Shown: piece after piece, positions 1 through 16,654 of the stretch
How positions within the stretch are numbered: position 1 is the first letter of the stretch
Layout: every line of letters starts with the position of its first letter
DNA from: Bolinopsis microptera
Lineage: Eukaryota; Ctenophora; Tentaculata; Lobata; Bolinopsidae
Assembly: GCF_026151205.1 (NCBI RefSeq)
Contig: NC_087080.1
Coordinates: 13,773,337 to 13,837,336 of the forward strand
Reading direction: 5' to 3'
Length of the DNA: 64,000 nt
Made by a program: the position numbers and the translations under genes
Notes under the pieces: model-generated
The model's input: the letters and a program-made list of their open reading frames with translations, nothing else
Databases searched by the model: none
Told to the model about the DNA's origin: nothing

Positions 1-1
1 C

Positions 2-121
2 CAGGCGACATGCATTGATCGGCTTGCTATAAACGTTAATGAGATTCTGCTACAAGAGCAGTTACTGGCTAGCATCCAGACTCCAGAGATTCGTGCTAAC
101 CTGAAGAATGGACACGCCTGA
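2..121 (+). CDS. C-terminal end of an unidentified gene (partial)
   Basis: An open frame runs from the left edge to a TGA at 119-121 and encodes about 39 residues, ending in TPEIRANLKNGHA. The composition (few rare residues, amphipathic, Glu/Leu/Asn-rich) looks like real coding sequence, and the DNA after the stop becomes AT-rich and non-coding. I see no acceptor within the fragment, so the exon probably extends left of the window. I do not recognise the family, and a chance open frame of this length is possible. Confidence 0.35.
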   Translation, partial: QATCIDRLAINVNEILLQEQLLASIQTPEIRANLKNGHA

Positions 122-433
122 AACCTCTATTGAACCTCAGTCATAATCGAGGAAACTTTCCATTACGTAATCTCTAATGAGAAAATTGTATTTCCCCACA
201 ATGGCATTATGTAAAAGTTATTACAGAGGGGGAGGGTCAGGGGGAGTAATATTTAGACTCCCCCAGTAAAAATGGCAAAAATTGTTGACGTCATATTATT
301 ATTATGTGAACGGCCCCCTAACAAGAGCATTTGGGAATCAGTGCATTTGCTTTTAACACTGCCTCATTTTTTATTAACAACTACACCCGAGCACGTCTAT
401 GATCACCACTATCTTTCACTGTGTCAGTAATTT

Positions 434-843
434 AGGGGGGGTCCAAAGGGAACTTTGGGGAGTTTTGGGGAACTTTTTTTTGGGGAACTTCAGGAAACCT
501 GGGGGACTTTCCCAAAGTTCCCCAAAAAATTATCAATGAAACAAATAATTTTGGGGAATTTTGGGGAACTTTTTTTTTCCCCAAAGTTCCCCAAAAAAAT
601 TATAATGCCAAACAAATTATCATGCTGCATGTATCAACAAGTAAGTTAAGATTATACCTTATAATAACATACATGTTAACATTAATGGGTATTAATGAAT
701 ATTAGAGAAATTTTGAATAATTTTGAATAATTTTGGGGAATTTAGGGGAACTTTGGGGAGTTTTGGGGAACTTTTTTTGGGGAACTTCAGAAATCTTGGG
801 GGACTTTCCCAAAGTTCCCCAAAGTTCCCCTTGGACCCCCCCT
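434..843. mobile_element. Palindromic MITE with G-rich inverted ends
   Basis: The left end reads AGGGGGGGTCCAA and the right end is its inverse complement. The internal sequence is built from inverted copies of GGGGAACTTT motifs, so most of the 410 bp can fold on itself. AATTT flanks both ends (429-433 and 844-848) and may be a 5-bp target duplication. There is no coding capacity. The transposase superfamily is not clear. Confidence 0.6.
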
Positions 844-2844
844 AATTTCAGTACAATTAAGCTTACAATGTTATTAAATTCGCGTCTAGTATGTGATTTT
901 TCCTCCTAACTGGGTTTCTAATGGTGACTAGTATCATTGAAACTGCTCTCTCTACAATCTACACGACCAACAACTGATCTCAGTGAAAAATAACAATTAT
1001 CGTTCATTTCGTAACAATCATGATTCTGAACCAGGTAGCCCGTGAACTTACCAGTTCACCAGTTCTATATTCCTCGGGTTATCGGCTTATGAATTTATAC
1101 TGTATTAATTATACGTTACCACCAAGTGATCCATATTTTCGCTGAGAAGAAAAAATACGCACGGTAACGTTCGCTATTTACGTAATCTCGTGAGTTTTTA
1201 AGCAACGTTGTAATGACTGATGATTTCTAAAATGCTTTAAGAGTTGTTCTTTCAGTTTTAGAAGTAAAAATATAAATCACCTCGGCACCCGCGTCAATCA
1301 TAATTTCTGTACGCTTACGTGATTATCTGATAACTTAAGGTACATTGTCGCTAGTCACTTTAATAGGTGACATTATATTTATAACACCATTTCCAGACCA
1401 TTCCCGAGCGATAACGGACACTGCACACAAGCCATGTCCCCATAAATGTAACGCGCTGTTATCTGACCGAAAACATTGTTACTGTGAATCATAACAACAG
1501 GACATACTTCGTATCTTTGTACTAGGGGAGGGTGGGGCTGCATGATGATTTTAATGACAAAGAATGATGATAAGATATTTCTTAGATACCATTTTGACCA
1601 TATTGACTGTAGTTTTTATTTACTTTGTGAAAGGCAAGTACGTGTCAAGACGTCGGCTGCTTCCCAAACTCTTTGTTTCCTTTGACCTCCGTATATAAGT
1701 TGCTTGGAAGCTTGGAGACGCAAATTGCTGCAAATAAAATTGCTCTTCATAAATAAGCGATACCATTTAACCAGCCAAAAATAGTTTTGGAGCCTCTGCT
1801 CCTGGCAACCCCGCCCACTTAAATGTCTTTAATCGTTATTCTCCAATTCTGCTCTATTTATTTTGTCCATCGAATTCTAAGCGGAACGAATTCTCTTTTG
1901 TAAATGTGTTTTATAACGCATAAACCACAAATTTGCTCCATACGAATATGTGGTCATATAGTTATACCGCTGATGTAATTATTCAGGTCAATACCCAACT
2001 CGGCGTTATGTCACCCTGCCCATTCACGACCAAATCCCCGATCAATGAACTGATTATAGTACTCTTAAGGTTTTCTAAACCAATTTCTTAAGAGTAACTC
2101 GATTCTAAATTTAGTGACGTCTTTTTCTTCCGGTACATTTTCATCGGATTACACAACAGAGCAGCGGCAGAACTCCCCTGAAAGAAATCCTCAAAATGCC
2201 AGATTTGTGGTAGTTAGGCAGACAAGTGGGCGACGCCCCGAGACGGGGACAAGGGGAGGAGGGCCCCCAGCAGACTGATATCGTGTAGGTGCCAGCCGAC
2301 CCCCGGCACCATTTACTGTTAGGGGCGGCCTGCCATGACGTGACCCGCTCTAAATTAATATTGGATATATATATTTATATATATATGTGTGCCGACGTAA
2401 AACGTTGGAGGGCGTGAGCGTGCACTTGACAAATGAGGCGGGCACGAAGCTGACCTTCACATTGTCATTTATACTTGTTAGCATGTGTTGTTAGAAAGCT
2501 TTTTCAGAGCTGAATGCAATTAAGGGCGCTACCCTGGTTGTAAAGATAAAGGTCCATTGAGTGGTGAAGGAGGGGGCTGGGTTGATTAGAGGTGACGTTA
2601 CTGGTAACAGCCCGGTCCGATAAACAGCCCGGGAGTGTTCGGGCAGGACTCGGTGTATCACAGAGTCTGACAGCTCCACTGTTGGCTAGTACAATGCGAC
2701 GAGCAGTGAAGTTGAGTTGTTTGTGACGCACTGTGTATGTCGAGAGAGAGTGGGAGAGAGAGAGAGTGGGATGGGCCCTCCCTCCTACTCATATCTCTCC
2801 TCTCTCCTTGCTTGATAAGAGCCTGGCGTGACTTGTGGGACCGA
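844..2844. other. Intergenic, no gene seen
   Basis: AT-rich sequence up to about 2.1 kb, then a rise in GC. No open frame with coding character was seen on either strand. A TA-rich microsatellite lies at about 2358-2390 and a purine-rich GAGAGA tract at about 2740-2770. The upstream region and possible 5' exons of the KLF-like gene may lie in the right-hand part. Confidence 0.5.
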
Positions 2845-3196
2845 GTCACGTGACATGGTTACCAGGACGACAGGTCACGTGGTACGAGGGTGTAACTCCC
2901 GGTTAGATGTTCAATTGAGAAATGAGGCCCCCTGGCCTGTCTTCCGCAGTGCAGGGCTCTCGAACACATGTCATCGGCTGTACCTGCTGATTCGCAAGAG
3001 CCGGGTCACGTGCTGGCACCGTGCCAGCTGATTGGCCGAGAGGTGACACGTGACTGGACGAGCGCGGCTCATTGGCCCGCATGTTACCCACCCACTTTAT
3101 AGTTAATTACATATAACTCTTACACAGAGGAGGGCGCCAATGAGAGCAGCTCATTAGAGGAGGCAGCCACTGGGCGGGCCGGATGTCTCCCACGTG
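2845..3196. promoter_or_regulatory. E-box cluster with CCAAT boxes, candidate KLF promoter
   Basis: Five CACGTG palindromes occur within 350 bp, at 2847-2852, 2876-2881, 3007-3012, 3047-3052 and 3191-3196. The first is the perfect decamer GTCACGTGAC, which matches the CLEAR/USF-MITF-TFE type of bHLH-zip site. Inverted CCAAT boxes (ATTGG) lie at 3031 and 3071 and a forward CCAAT at 3137. The stretch is GC-rich compared with its surroundings and sits about 0.7-1 kb upstream of the KLF-like coding exon. No transcription start is visible in the sequence. Confidence 0.5.
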
Positions 3197-3882
3197 AGAG
3201 CTGATGTAAACTTATTGAGGTAGGCGTGTACTGTAATGTGTGTTGAAGATGGGTGTTATAATAACCTTTTCTCTTTGTCCGCCACGAATGTGTGGGCGTG
3301 TGTGTGTGTTGACTCCACACACTCCTTTACCCTCCATGTCAGTGTGAGTCCCTCCTCTCTCTCACGGTTTTCACGCAACATTGCGCTGAGTATTGCGGCA
3401 GCTTTCCTGCATTTTATTTCAAATCTCAAAATCTGTCGTTGAGTTGTGTTTGCTGGGAGCGGAGTTTGATCGTAGCATTACGTATTCTTGTATCACCAAA
3501 TCTCACGTTAAGCCGATGTGTACGTCATATCTCGATAAAGTTTTGTTGTTACAGGGCATGGTATACACTGCACTGGGCAGAGCATATTGTATGACACAAC
3601 ACGCCTCCTATCTCTAGAGATCGTAACGCCAGCCATTACGTAATGCTTCGTCAATGAAATCGAGGCTATTCTCCTTGGTGCTTCCGCAAACCACTTGTCG
3701 CTCCCAACGCCCTTTGTTGATCTTTCTGATTCATGCAAACCGTTTAATGTCATGACATGTCAATCGTTTCTGTTATGTTGATTTCGTAAAATGAGAGTGG
3801 GCGTTGCTCTCGAACTCGATTTGGAGTGATTGTATTTTAGTCGAATATATTTATATATCTTTGAATATAAACCACTTTGCAG

Positions 3883-5189
3883 GTCATGTTAGCATCAGAG
3901 CCTCTTGTCCAACAAACGCTACTCTACTTCTGAACGAGGTACAACGTCTTGGAATCAACACAGATTCATCGGATTACAATATCCTTCTAGTAGGCGTCAA
4001 AAATGTACTTCTAATGGACGAGAACCTGGGAACTACCTCTGAAGTTATCAACATGTCCGGCTCACAAGAAAAGATGACCCCCGGGGAGCTGCCCCCGCTC
4101 GTCAAGTCAGACGATCACGTGATGGAAGGGTTCCGGAGCCCGGCATCCTCCCCTGGATCCCCCCCGTCCGGAGAGGTCTCCCCTCGTAGCACAGACTCAT
4201 TATCAGTCAGAGAATCAGACAGTTATCCCCAGTATTCAGTCCCTATGTTAGTGGAACAATCTCTCCCTGAAACTACAACCATAACTCGCAGCCCCCAATT
4301 AACCCCACCCCAATCAGACTCCATCACCTCGACCCTGGCATCAGATATCAGCTCGCAAGTTTCCAACATTGCCACAGTGTTCACGGGACAATTAGACACC
4401 TCCTCCCTTCACTCCCTTAACTTTCTATCAGACTTGTCCCTGCTCCCCAGTTTACAGTTGAGCAACATTCGGGGTAACCTGAACGACATCCCGCTAATCA
4501 GTAGTAGCACCTCCATGATCAGCAGTAACACCTCCATGATCAGTAGTAACCGTGACCTGGCTCCCGTTGATCCCTGTAACCGTAACCTCGACAAACCAGA
4601 CGGGATCGTGAGATCTTATAAGAAAGTGTTCAGGTGTGAGTACGGGAACTGTAACAAGTTCTACCACAAGTCGTCCCATTTGAAGGCTCACATCCGGACC
4701 CACACGGGCGAGCGACCCTTTGTTTGCACGTGGGCAAACTGCGGGAAGCGCTTTGCACGTTCTGACGAATTGACGCGGCACACGCGCACTCACACCGGAG
4801 ATAAGCGGTACTGCTGCACGTACTGCGACCGTAGGTTTATGAGAAGCGACCACTTGTCCAAACACATGAAGCGACACGAAAACAGAAACTCTAAACTTAA
4901 CCAACCTCTAAACACGTCATACCTCAGCAAGGCCATGGATATTGCGATAAAAAACGTTATCAGCAGCGAAATGGATTGTAGTCTGAGCTCACAACTCAGC
5001 GACTCAGAGAAATCTCAGTTTGGTGATTTGGAGAGCACATTCAAATCTCAGTACGGTGAGCTTGAAGACAGTTTTAGTTCAGAGTGCAGTACAGTTAAGA
5101 TCGAAAGTGAGGCCACAAAAACTATGTTGGAGGGGTTTATGAAGCTAAACAGTATAAATTTGACCACGGCAAAAGCTTCTGATGCTTAG
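3883..5189 (+). CDS. KLF/SP-family C2H2 zinc-finger transcription factor (5' end uncertain)
   Basis: This is a nuclear DNA-binding factor with three tandem C2H2 fingers close to the C-terminus. Finger 1 begins FRCEYGNC, finger 2 FVCTWANC and finger 3 YCCTYC, joined by THTGERP and THTGDKR linkers. The helices [16 protein letters not shown] and RSDHLSKH are the KLF/SP signature for GC/CACCC boxes. The finger mix is closest, from memory, to the KLF9/13/16 group but also resembles SP. The N-terminal half is Ser/Pro-rich, as in activation domains, with a short internal repeat near 4500-4550. A good acceptor (TTTGCAG) ends at 3882, so an upstream exon is likely. If not, ATG 4014 (MDENLGTT) is a plausible start. 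The fingers span about 4629-4877. The gene converges on HDAC3. Confidence 0.85.
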
Positions 5190-5806
5190 ATATTTTCGCA
5201 TAATATATTATGATATTTCTTGTAATACTTTTTAAAATTTGTTGACATATTAAAGATGATACAGTAAGACGTTAACTATTATATTTACTAATAACAGATG
5301 AACTAAATTCAGCGTATTTATATTTTGTCCGATTACCAATACCAGTGGTAAATGTCGCGGTTGAGCGAGCATTTGCAACAGTTATAGTGTTATATTAGAG
5401 CTATATTAGTGCTCAACCCTCATGTCTCGACACATGTTGAGTTTCAGATAATTAAGAAATGATAAGTCATTCCCAGAATCATTATCCTCTCAGCTGTTTA
5501 AACGGATTATCAAGTTGACCGCTCTTAAATATACGACATCCAACATGCCAAAAATGCCAGCACGCAAGTGCTACAGGTCCAACTTCTGAAATACATAATG
5601 TCTATTCTCGTGGACCGGAAAAAATATATTTCTTCTAGTCCACTACTTGCGGATCAGGGCGGGGTCCCACTTCATTTTTGTCCATGTCCAATTAGGCGGA
5701 AAGCTGCAGAATCAGCTTTTTCCGAGGACGAGAATGGATGTTATAAATAAATGGTGCTTATTCATTTTCTAGACAAATTGTAATCCAGTAGTTAAATAAA
5801 ACTCAC
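5190..5806. other. Convergent 3' flank between the KLF-like gene and HDAC3
   Basis: AT-rich 3' sequence. An ATTAAA-type polyadenylation hexamer lies about 60 bp after the KLF stop (near 5248). On the minus strand I looked for the rest of HDAC3 (the conserved segment containing FAPDF) and did not find it. The small open frame at 5568-5750 (+) has no coding character. Confidence 0.45.
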
Positions 5807-11693
<5,887 letters not shown>

Positions 11694-12526
11694 GACTTTA
11701 TCGTTTCCAACACAACATCATTACTGAGATTAATGACAGGTCATTGTAAAGTTAAACCACGAAAAGAAAGGTTGGACGCGTTTGCGGATTTCTCATGCGC
11801 TTTTGCAGAGCTATAATGCGCGCGGTAAGAATTCACGTTTCGTTATGATGTCAAATAGACTTTTAATAAAAACATGTCATTGCGCCAAACGAAAACTAAC
11901 TCATAGCATTGTGCCCGGATGGCATCAGGTGGACAATAAAAACTTTGAAGTCGGTCAGAGAATTCAATCGACCATTCTTACATTAGTTATGTGAGATAAT
12001 TATTATGCTAATAAGAAGTTAATAATAATACCACAGGTAACGGAAATATTAATGTTTTCTTTAACGGACAATATGTTATTAGATCTTAAAATTTATTCCG
12101 CTTTTATTTTTATTCCCAATCTCGATTCCTTGCTAGCAGTCCGGTTAATTTAGTACCTTTAGTGGGTCTCTTTTAATCATTAGCTCCAATTAAAGAACCT
12201 CTCACCCTCTCAGAATTATTTTTATCTTTTTACTACACTTACTAACACGTGTGCATTACAAAGGAGCAATAGTTTGCGGAGGCATTCTAGAACGGTATAT
12301 TTTAGCTCCTTTTAGAGATATTCCTTATTATGCTCTAAGTTATTAATTTTCCTTGTGTTTGAATCCTGTCACTTTTTAACTGTTTTTAGTCTTTGTTATT
12401 TTCGGCCGATTTCTGCACTTTTACACTGGGTCATCATTCATAATTTCTGGGATTGAGACGACTTATATCAGCATTTAAGGAAGAGTTTGCTTGTCTGACT
12501 TACTTCATTAGACACTTCTGGTCAAG

Positions 12527-13050
12527 AACTGAACAAGAACCACATTAAAAAACTGGAACATCTGAATGACTCCGCAACCCAGGAATCAACTACTCAGTTA
12601 TTATCGCTCAATAATCGGTTTGGTATCGACGTTAAATACTTTATTATTTTTTTTAAAAAGCTGATTTTAGAAACCAGGGAATTAAAGTTACCCTCCTAAG
12701 GCTAACATTAAATCGCTGATTTTATTTATATATATCATTTTTGTTGTTCTTTCTTTTCCTTCAAAACATTCCAGTACATTGTGCAGAAAGTTGGAGATGA
12801 AGCCGTAGTACGTACATGTAGCATTGCACTGGATCGAACTTGCAGAGTGTGGTTTCCTCCAGTCTGCGCCGCGCGCTTATATAAACATACGCGGCGCAGA
12901 TCGACTGGAGGAGATTGCACTGTGTAGGCTCCGGTGTAATATAATATGTATGTACTACGGCTTTACAAATTTTGGAAGCATGTAGGGATATAAATCTGAT
13001 ACCAATCGTATATACTAAAAATACTCTAGCACAATTGTAACTGCAGTTTT
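12527..13050. repeat. Dispersed repeat, copy A (carries a nested MITE)
   Basis: Blocks of this stretch recur near 41001-41300 in the same order: the CGCTCAATAATCGGTTTGG block, the ACATTCCAGTACATTGTGCA block and the CTCTAGCACAATTGTAACTG block. Copy A carries an extra 166 bp between GTTGGAGAT and AAATTTTGGAAGC that is absent from copy B. The family is not recognised. Confidence 0.65.
12799..12964. mobile_element. 166-bp nested MITE with inverted ends
   Basis: The ends GAAGCCGTAGTACGTACAT and ATGTATGTACTACGGCTTT are inverted complements with slight mismatch. The interior holds a second inverted pair (CCTCCAGTCTGCGCCGCG with CGCGGCGCAGATCGACTGG), so the whole element can form a long hairpin. The related copy B at about 41214 lacks this insert. 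The target duplication is ambiguous. Confidence 0.65.
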
Positions 13051-14057
13051 ACAGAACTCTAAATGCTTAATGAACACTCTTGCAGGTACCACCCGTATTC
13101 ACACTCAGACCTGAGTTTAGTCATTTTCCGATACGAGATTGGGGACGGGTTCTATAAACAAACAAACAAACAAACATATGTTATTAACATATAAAACAAG
13201 AATTGCGCCCGTTGTTTCGTTTTGGCGGACGCTAGATTTCCATTTCACATTTACTATAAATTTAAGTATAAGCTCCAATCAGCTCACTTCAATCTTCATG
13301 ATAATAATATTAATAAATTATGCATCAAATACGGGAAACACTTGAAATTCAAATCAATTGCCGTAGAACTTAACTTGTATCTGTAGTTCAAGAAATTATC
13401 AGCAAAGGTAAACTATACTCGTGTACACATCAATACACTCCTTTTTTTTCTTTTTTTTTTGTACGCGTGCCACGTACAAATTGGGCGTATTACCTAATAG
13501 TAAGATTATACATTACATGCATCATATACATTAAAACACAGTCGCGCCGCGCATTCATAGATCACAGGCTATCTAAACATCACATCTCCGCAAGCAATCC
13601 TCGCTCGCGCCCAACTTTTTCGTTGCATGGTAACGAACGGAAGGAAGGAAGGACACACGACATATTTAAACCCACCTATCTCGTTCTCCAAAATCCATGT
13701 TTTTCTGCAAAATCGTCCATTCGTAACCTTTCACTATTGCCTTTTTTCAAAAGGGTGAAAAGGAAAAAATGCATTAAGCAATAAATCAAATCGGTTAATA
13801 AATTGTCAATGGGCACTGCACGTTTGGAACATATTTATCTAAATTCTTATATGGCATTAAAAAACATACGTAGAAAATGTATTTAAAAACAAAAAACGGA
13901 GTTAGTCACGTGACAAGATGATAAACGGATAACAATAATTTAACTTGAGTGTTATGATTCATAAACATTAAATACATTCCATCTTTACATGATTATTTAC
14001 ACAAATAAATTAAAAACGTTAAACAATTTTATCTCTGTAAGTTATAAACACAATCTA

Positions 14058-16263
14058 TCAACGGTAAGGCTTTGACTTGTATAGCGGGATCAAACGATAT
14101 ATCAAGCAGGGGAATCCAACTCCAAAGGCTAAACCTGAAATTGAACCATATGATAAAAGCTTGCAAGAGACTGTCGTCTGTCAGCGACAAGAATATGAAA
14201 CCCTTTTTAAATAATTTTTTCCATTTTGCTGATGCTTGATTAACATCTAGATAAATTACTAAAGTATTCCTCTAGCTACAGTAACACATAGTTATCACAA
14301 ACATTAGGCAGATGTTTTTAATCCAATATGGAGCTTCAATAAATATATATTTTAAAGACTGAGCAAGATTCCAATGCTCCTGTGACTTACCACAAAACAT
14401 AAGAGGCTCCCAAATCTTTCCAGGAACCAGTTCCAAGATAAGAATTCCAGTAGTAAGAAGAAGTGCAATGATTATAAAGAATCCGAGGTATCTTAGGAGA
14501 AGCAGTGAGCGTTCCGTCTTGGTGAAGGACGTGATCCTGAGATATAAGCAATTGCAACACGTTATGCAGGAAGATTCTTTGTTTCCACGAATTTTAAAAT
14601 CAAATGTTTACTATCCCTTGCACGGATAAAGTTCATATTTTTATAGTATCGTGCACATATCCAATATCCATGTGTCATTCTTAAAAAGTGTTACATTCTT
14701 AAAAAGTGAATTTGATATTGTATTTCACTTTACGATAAAGTTATCGGTCGAGGAGTAACTTCACCCAAGATATGCTATTAAATAACTCTTGATAAGTCTT
14801 CTGTCTTGCTTACCTTGTATTGCACCTGGAACATCGAAAGTATTGTCTGCTTGTAAGCAATACCTGAAATATGATTCCTTCACTTGATGTTCAACATCTG
14901 TAGGCCGGTACTTATATTTAAGACGTTAACTGACGAATGATATAATCTACAGATAACAGAAATTTGAAACTCGTGAAAGTCGGCAAAAGTTATCAACTCT
15001 CGTCTTACACTAAAAATAGTCCATCAACCTGATTTTAAAATAAATTCCGAAAAAAAATCTGCAAAGATTAGATATTGTCGTACCCTAATGTTGTAGCTAC
15101 ATTTGGGACAGTTGATGGAAGGTTCCTTGTTCTCCTTGACAAGTTGAGGAGTAGGTAGAGGTGTAACAAGTTGTGTTCTATGATTACTGAGCGAGGAGAT
15201 GGAATTAGAATGATTTAAATTTGTAGAAATGAGCCATTCCTGGGATTCCTTTTAGAAAGAGTTTTTAAGACGAGTACATTTTTTGTAGGTTTAAAATACT
15301 CAACATGAACATGATATTATCCCGTTCCCAACGAGATAAGACAGATGTTAAACAATTCCAAAGAACGAGATATCACGTACCAGCCCTCTCTTGGACAGAT
15401 AACCGCTCGTGCAGTGTTGTTACACACTAGCAGACAGTTACAAGCACATCTGATGTACTTCTTACCAGGGGGCGGCTCTTTGATTGGCTGATGAGGAGAA
15501 TGAGGGGTTAAATTAACTGTGAACACAATCCCCGAGCAACTGGATGGCATTGATTTGATAGTGTTTGGATTTCACTCTTCAAGTTGGATGAAAGGCTTAA
15601 TTAATAGTGATGGTATTTACCCTAAAATTATTATATTTCAGACTCGTTAGTTTTAAAACCAAGACTTACATTTCCCTCCTGACAGCGTGGACACTTGACA
15701 ACCCTCGCTTTCAGAGACTTGATGGAGATGGTGGTCTGGCATATCTGACAAGAGATGTAGCTCCCGGACAAGTTCTCTGATAAGTTCTCTGACCCGGCGT
15801 TCTCTACTTCTGGTGGGTAGTATAGTCCTACAGAGGGGGGTATCAACAGGGGGTATCAACATGGGCCAGGGGCTGGGGTATCAACATGGGGGTATTAACA
15901 GGGCTTGGGTTATCAACATGGCTCTATTGTAATGGAAAACGTTTCTTTGAAACCCCATGATAAATACAGATTTTCAATAGAGCCAACTTAGTAATAGAGT
16001 CAAACGACAGTAAAAGATATTAAAACAGAGTTAAAATTAACAAAGTTTAAATATAAAGAAGACTCACTATTAGTGGGTTGAGGAAGTGAGTTTCTCTCCA
16101 GTGCCACGGAGTTTGTATCCATACTAATCATACTGGGTTCCCTATCCGGCACTTGAATACTGTTCTCAATATCATCGTAGAAAGCTGATATCTTGGGACT
16201 GGACCCTGAGCCGGGGTCGTATTGAGCGGTTATCAAGGGTACAACATCTGAGCCATCGTCCAT
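14058..16263 (-). CDS. PIP4P: TMEM55/PIP4P family protein (PtdIns(4,5)P2 4-phosphatase-like), seven exons
   Basis: A lysosomal/late-endosomal membrane protein; vertebrate members are described as PtdIns(4,5)P2 4-phosphatases and as adaptors for lysosome positioning. Exons from the start: 16068-16263, 15670-15827, 15381-15487, 15084-15186, 14814-14863, 14391-14536, 14058-14134; all phases agree and give 278 residues, close to the vertebrate length. Order: acidic N-terminal tail, paired Cys-X2-Cys zinc-ribbon motifs (SCQIC, KCPRC, CACNC, NCPKC, RCSRC), two C-terminal membrane segments and a short basic tail. The exon 3 junction [15 protein letters not shown] matches the family closely. The family CX5R motif is changed: the segment reads [10 protein letters not shown], placing Arg after four residues. 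The start is [10 protein letters not shown]. It lies head-to-tail with SMYD5 upstream. Confidence 0.9.
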
Positions 16264-16654
16264 TCTCGCTAGAAAGTAGGGACATTAGTTACAGTCTTCT
16301 CCTACTTATATATTAGAACAATCACGGTGGATTCATGGTGAGTGGTGGAGATGAGAATTTTGGGATGTTGGTAAACCTGGGACCTGTTTTCTTGTTTTTC
16401 AAACAATATGGGGTAAACTTTATCGGTCCTCTATGGTTTTAATTTTAAGTAAAAGAATAAGGTAAATATAAGAAATAAAATTGAAAGTAAAAGATGCAGT
16501 ACTAGTAAAGATTAAATAAATTAAGCCATGTACTTCTTAAAAACCGATTTCATACCATTCAAAACAGAAATAATAATAAAATAGCTAAAAATTAGGGATG
16601 ATGATTTCAAGATCATCTTGTAGCTCAGACAGTTTGAAGAAATATGATCTCAAT

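Larger units (their letters stand above)
11694..14057. other. Intergenic between HDAC3 and PIP4P, repeats only
   Basis: HDAC3 and PIP4P are both on the minus strand, and this interval holds the HDAC3 upstream region and the PIP4P 3' flank. It contains a dispersed repeat with a nested MITE (12527-13050), an AAAC microsatellite near 13155 and a poly-T tract at 13441-13460. No coding exon was recognised. The open frames at 11782-11994 and 13467-13784 lack protein-like composition. Confidence 0.5.

Noticed and set aside
4494-4904. 136-residue minus-strand frame opposite the zinc fingers
   Set aside because: Antisense shadow of the KLF/SP coding sequence.
13467-13784. 105-residue plus-strand frame
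   Set aside because: No domain, AT-rich, next to a poly-T tract, no splice or promoter support.
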